From: Anaerolineaceae bacterium UBA6073
GTDB lineage: Bacteria > Chloroflexota > Anaerolineae > Anaerolineales > Anaerolineaceae
Reading direction: 5' to 3'
Assembly: GCA_002436085.1 (NCBI GenBank)
Contig: DIXT01000008.1
Location: 1-64,000, forward strand
Length of the DNA stretch: 64,000 bases
In this document: piece after piece, positions 62,982-64,000 of the stretch
Layout of the letters: every line of letters starts with the position of its first letter
Numbering within the stretch: position 1 is the first letter of the stretch
Program-made: the position numbers and the translations under genes
The notes under the pieces: model-generated
Seen by the model: the letters and a program-made list of their open reading frames with translations, nothing else
What the model was told of the DNA's origin: nothing
Database searches by the model: none

Positions 62982-63383
62982 ATGGACAACAAAATTACCA
63001 TCATCGAAGGTCCCACACCCGATTTTGACCTTATTGACGACCCCCAGGAAGAAGGCAGCGCCTCCGCCTGGACAGGTGGCGTATTGGAAGGACCGCTGCT
63101 TTACCGTGTTGCGACCACCAGCGTACGCTCGTTTGACAGCCAGGCGCTGCTGGAGCGCTGCACGCGCGCCTGGAAGCAGAACCAGACCATGTTTTTGGAA
63201 TACCGGGATGAAATCGGGCTGAGAAAAGAAGCCCAGATTATTGCTGCCCAGGCGCTGAGCGTGGAAGAAGGCGACGTGCTGCAGCTTTGGGTCCGCCGAG
63301 ACCTGGAAGAGAGCCAGCAGTCGGATGACGACTTTGAGTCTGACGACGGGGATGCTGACTTTAACGACGACCTCCCTTTCTAA
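62982..63383 (+). CDS. Hypothetical acidic protein
   Basis: A 133-residue protein, conserved-looking but not recognised. Residues about 30-105 form an alpha/beta domain with LLYRVATTSVRSFD and TMFLEYRDEIGLRKEAQI; the tail is an Asp/Ser/Glu-rich stretch ending in DLPF. The acidic end with hydrophobic DLPF resembles SSB C-terminal tips (DDDIPF), so binding of SSB-partner surfaces is a possibility. GGAG precedes the ATG. Confidence 0.65.
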   Translation: MDNKITIIEGPTPDFDLIDDPQEEGSASAWTGGVLEGPLLYRVATTSVRSFDSQALLERCTRAWKQNQTMFLEYRDEIGLRKEAQIIAAQALSVEEGDVLQLWVRRDLEESQQSDDDFESDDGDADFNDDLPF

Positions 63384-63393
63384 ACCAATACGA

Positions 63394-63432
63394 GGCTGTC
63401 CCAAAAGTCATTAAATTGCTTTTGAGACAGCC
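63394..63432. other. Hairpin with IS-end-like sequence
   Basis: GGCTGTC-C-CAAAAG and CTTTTG-A-GACAGCC pair with one mismatch around an 11-base loop. GAGGCTGTCCCAAAAGTC resembles terminal repeats of several IS families. It may be a terminator or an IS remnant; no T-tract follows. Confidence 0.5.
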
Positions 63433-64000
63433 TAAAGTGGGGGTAAAGCCTCGTAATAGGTCCATTTGTGGGTATAGAAGCCCATATTTAGCTCATAATA
63501 GAGGATAAAGTGGGGTATTAATAATTGGCCTTTGCTTTTGGGTCAGCCTCTTTTTTATCCGGAATTTGGCAAGTTCCCATGGATATTGGTCAAAGCGAGC
63601 CATCTTGCCATGAGCATCTTCGGAATGCGCCCAACTTTCCAGGGGCAAAATGGCACGGCAATCTGCTGTTCTTTCTTTGTAAAGCTGGATATCAACCTTC
63701 TATAGAAGAAATAAAAGTGAGAACTAAAATTCCGTCGTTGCGAGCCATTTTGCCAAGGTCTGCTTCGGAATAATCAGGATCCTGCAGGCAAAATGGCGCG
63801 GCAATCCGCCTTACAACCAATACTATCTCATCGATGTTGTTCTGGGGAACAAACGACTTATAGCAAACCAATTCCGGTTTACATACATCGGTCAAGCACT
63901 CCAGCATTACCTGGTCTGTATAATCTGACCTCAGAAAAAACAATTTCTCGGTTTTCCTGAAACGGCGCGATTTAGATCATCATTGACGGGCAGATTGCCA
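63433..64000. repeat. Window-end region with an imperfect duplication, no convincing gene
   Basis: GCGAGCCATCTTGCCA...GCAAAATGGCACGGCAATC at 63595-63669 recurs with changes as GCGAGCCATTTTGCCA...GCAAAATGGCGCGGCAATC at 63740-63811. On the minus strand both copies can be read as IA(V/A)PFC..., so a coding origin is conceivable. A minus-strand frame 63692-63943 (83 codons) covers one copy but has no recognised family. Confidence 0.5.

Noticed and set aside
63525..63773. Small plus-strand gene
   Set aside because: No Shine-Dalgarno, no recognised family, and it crosses the duplicated non-coding-looking segment.

Overview
The window looks like chromosomal DNA of a mesophilic Chloroflexota bacterium, probably class Anaerolineae. 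The clues are several lipoproteins with Thr/Pro-rich linkers after the lipobox, an archaeal-type aspartyl-tRNA synthetase, a bacterial Elp3, a cyclic-nucleotide-binding/PH-domain membrane protein, and moderately high GC in most genes. This is inferred from gene content only. No 16S rRNA is present.

Layout. 1-505: a 42-bp tandem repeat and other direct repeats with no gene. 506-867: RNase P RNA behind a near-consensus promoter. 913-9004: a lipoprotein, then a minus-strand block of nitroreductase, membrane protein, recF, def, CNMP/PH membrane protein and clpC. 9104-11182: queA and ruvB. 11343-15819: polyprenol-type glycosyltransferase, a large membrane protein overlapping an LPG-synthase-like flippase, and a flavin reductase. 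16177-16767: first copy of a dispersed repeat with inverted ends. 16838-22830: a plus-strand run of B12-binding mutase subunit, meaB, aspS, GNAT, prs, mutM and a methyltransferase. 22875-24480: epimerase plus TetR regulator. 25410-25705: second repeat copy. 25812-31622: rpiB, AIM24-like protein, elp3 divergent from a Trm9-like methyltransferase, ZIP transporter, and an RlmI-like methyltransferase.

31.6-36.3 kb is a visibly AT-rich accessory stretch. It holds two lipoproteins of unknown function, a small membrane protein, tRNA-Gly(GCC), tRNA-Cys(GCA), a zinc-ribbon/SAP-like protein with a phage-head-protein-like C-terminus, short dispersed repeats and a duplicated HAD-gene tail. 36.3-49.5 kb returns to core-like genes: HAD phosphatase, copper chaperone plus CopA ATPase, cell-envelope glycan genes, RNase HI, a solute-binding lipoprotein, tRNA-Sec (UCA), GH13 glycosidase, PAP2, a second HAD phosphatase and rhomboid, followed by guanylate kinase. 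50.2-50.95 kb is a rearranged third repeat copy abutting the remnant of an FMN-reductase gene. 50.96-63.4 kb carries two putative zinc metalloproteins, DinB and DUF1801 proteins, STAS, miaB, an endonuclease III homologue, asparaginase, a degenerate MBL-fold protein, M23 peptidase, Hsp20, a secreted triple-repeat protein and an acidic protein of unknown function. The last 600 bp contain repeats and no convincing gene.

Themes. Many genes serve information processing: tRNA maturation and anticodon-loop modification (rnpB, queA, elp3 with Trm9-like, miaB) and DNA repair (recF, ruvB, mutM, nth-like, rnhA). Envelope glycan and lipid handling is a second theme. The strongest leads are the MITE-like repeat family with 14-bp inverted ends, the Elp3/Trm9-like pair, tRNA-Sec without local selenium genes, the AT-rich island with its duplicated gene tail, and the secreted triple-repeat protein.
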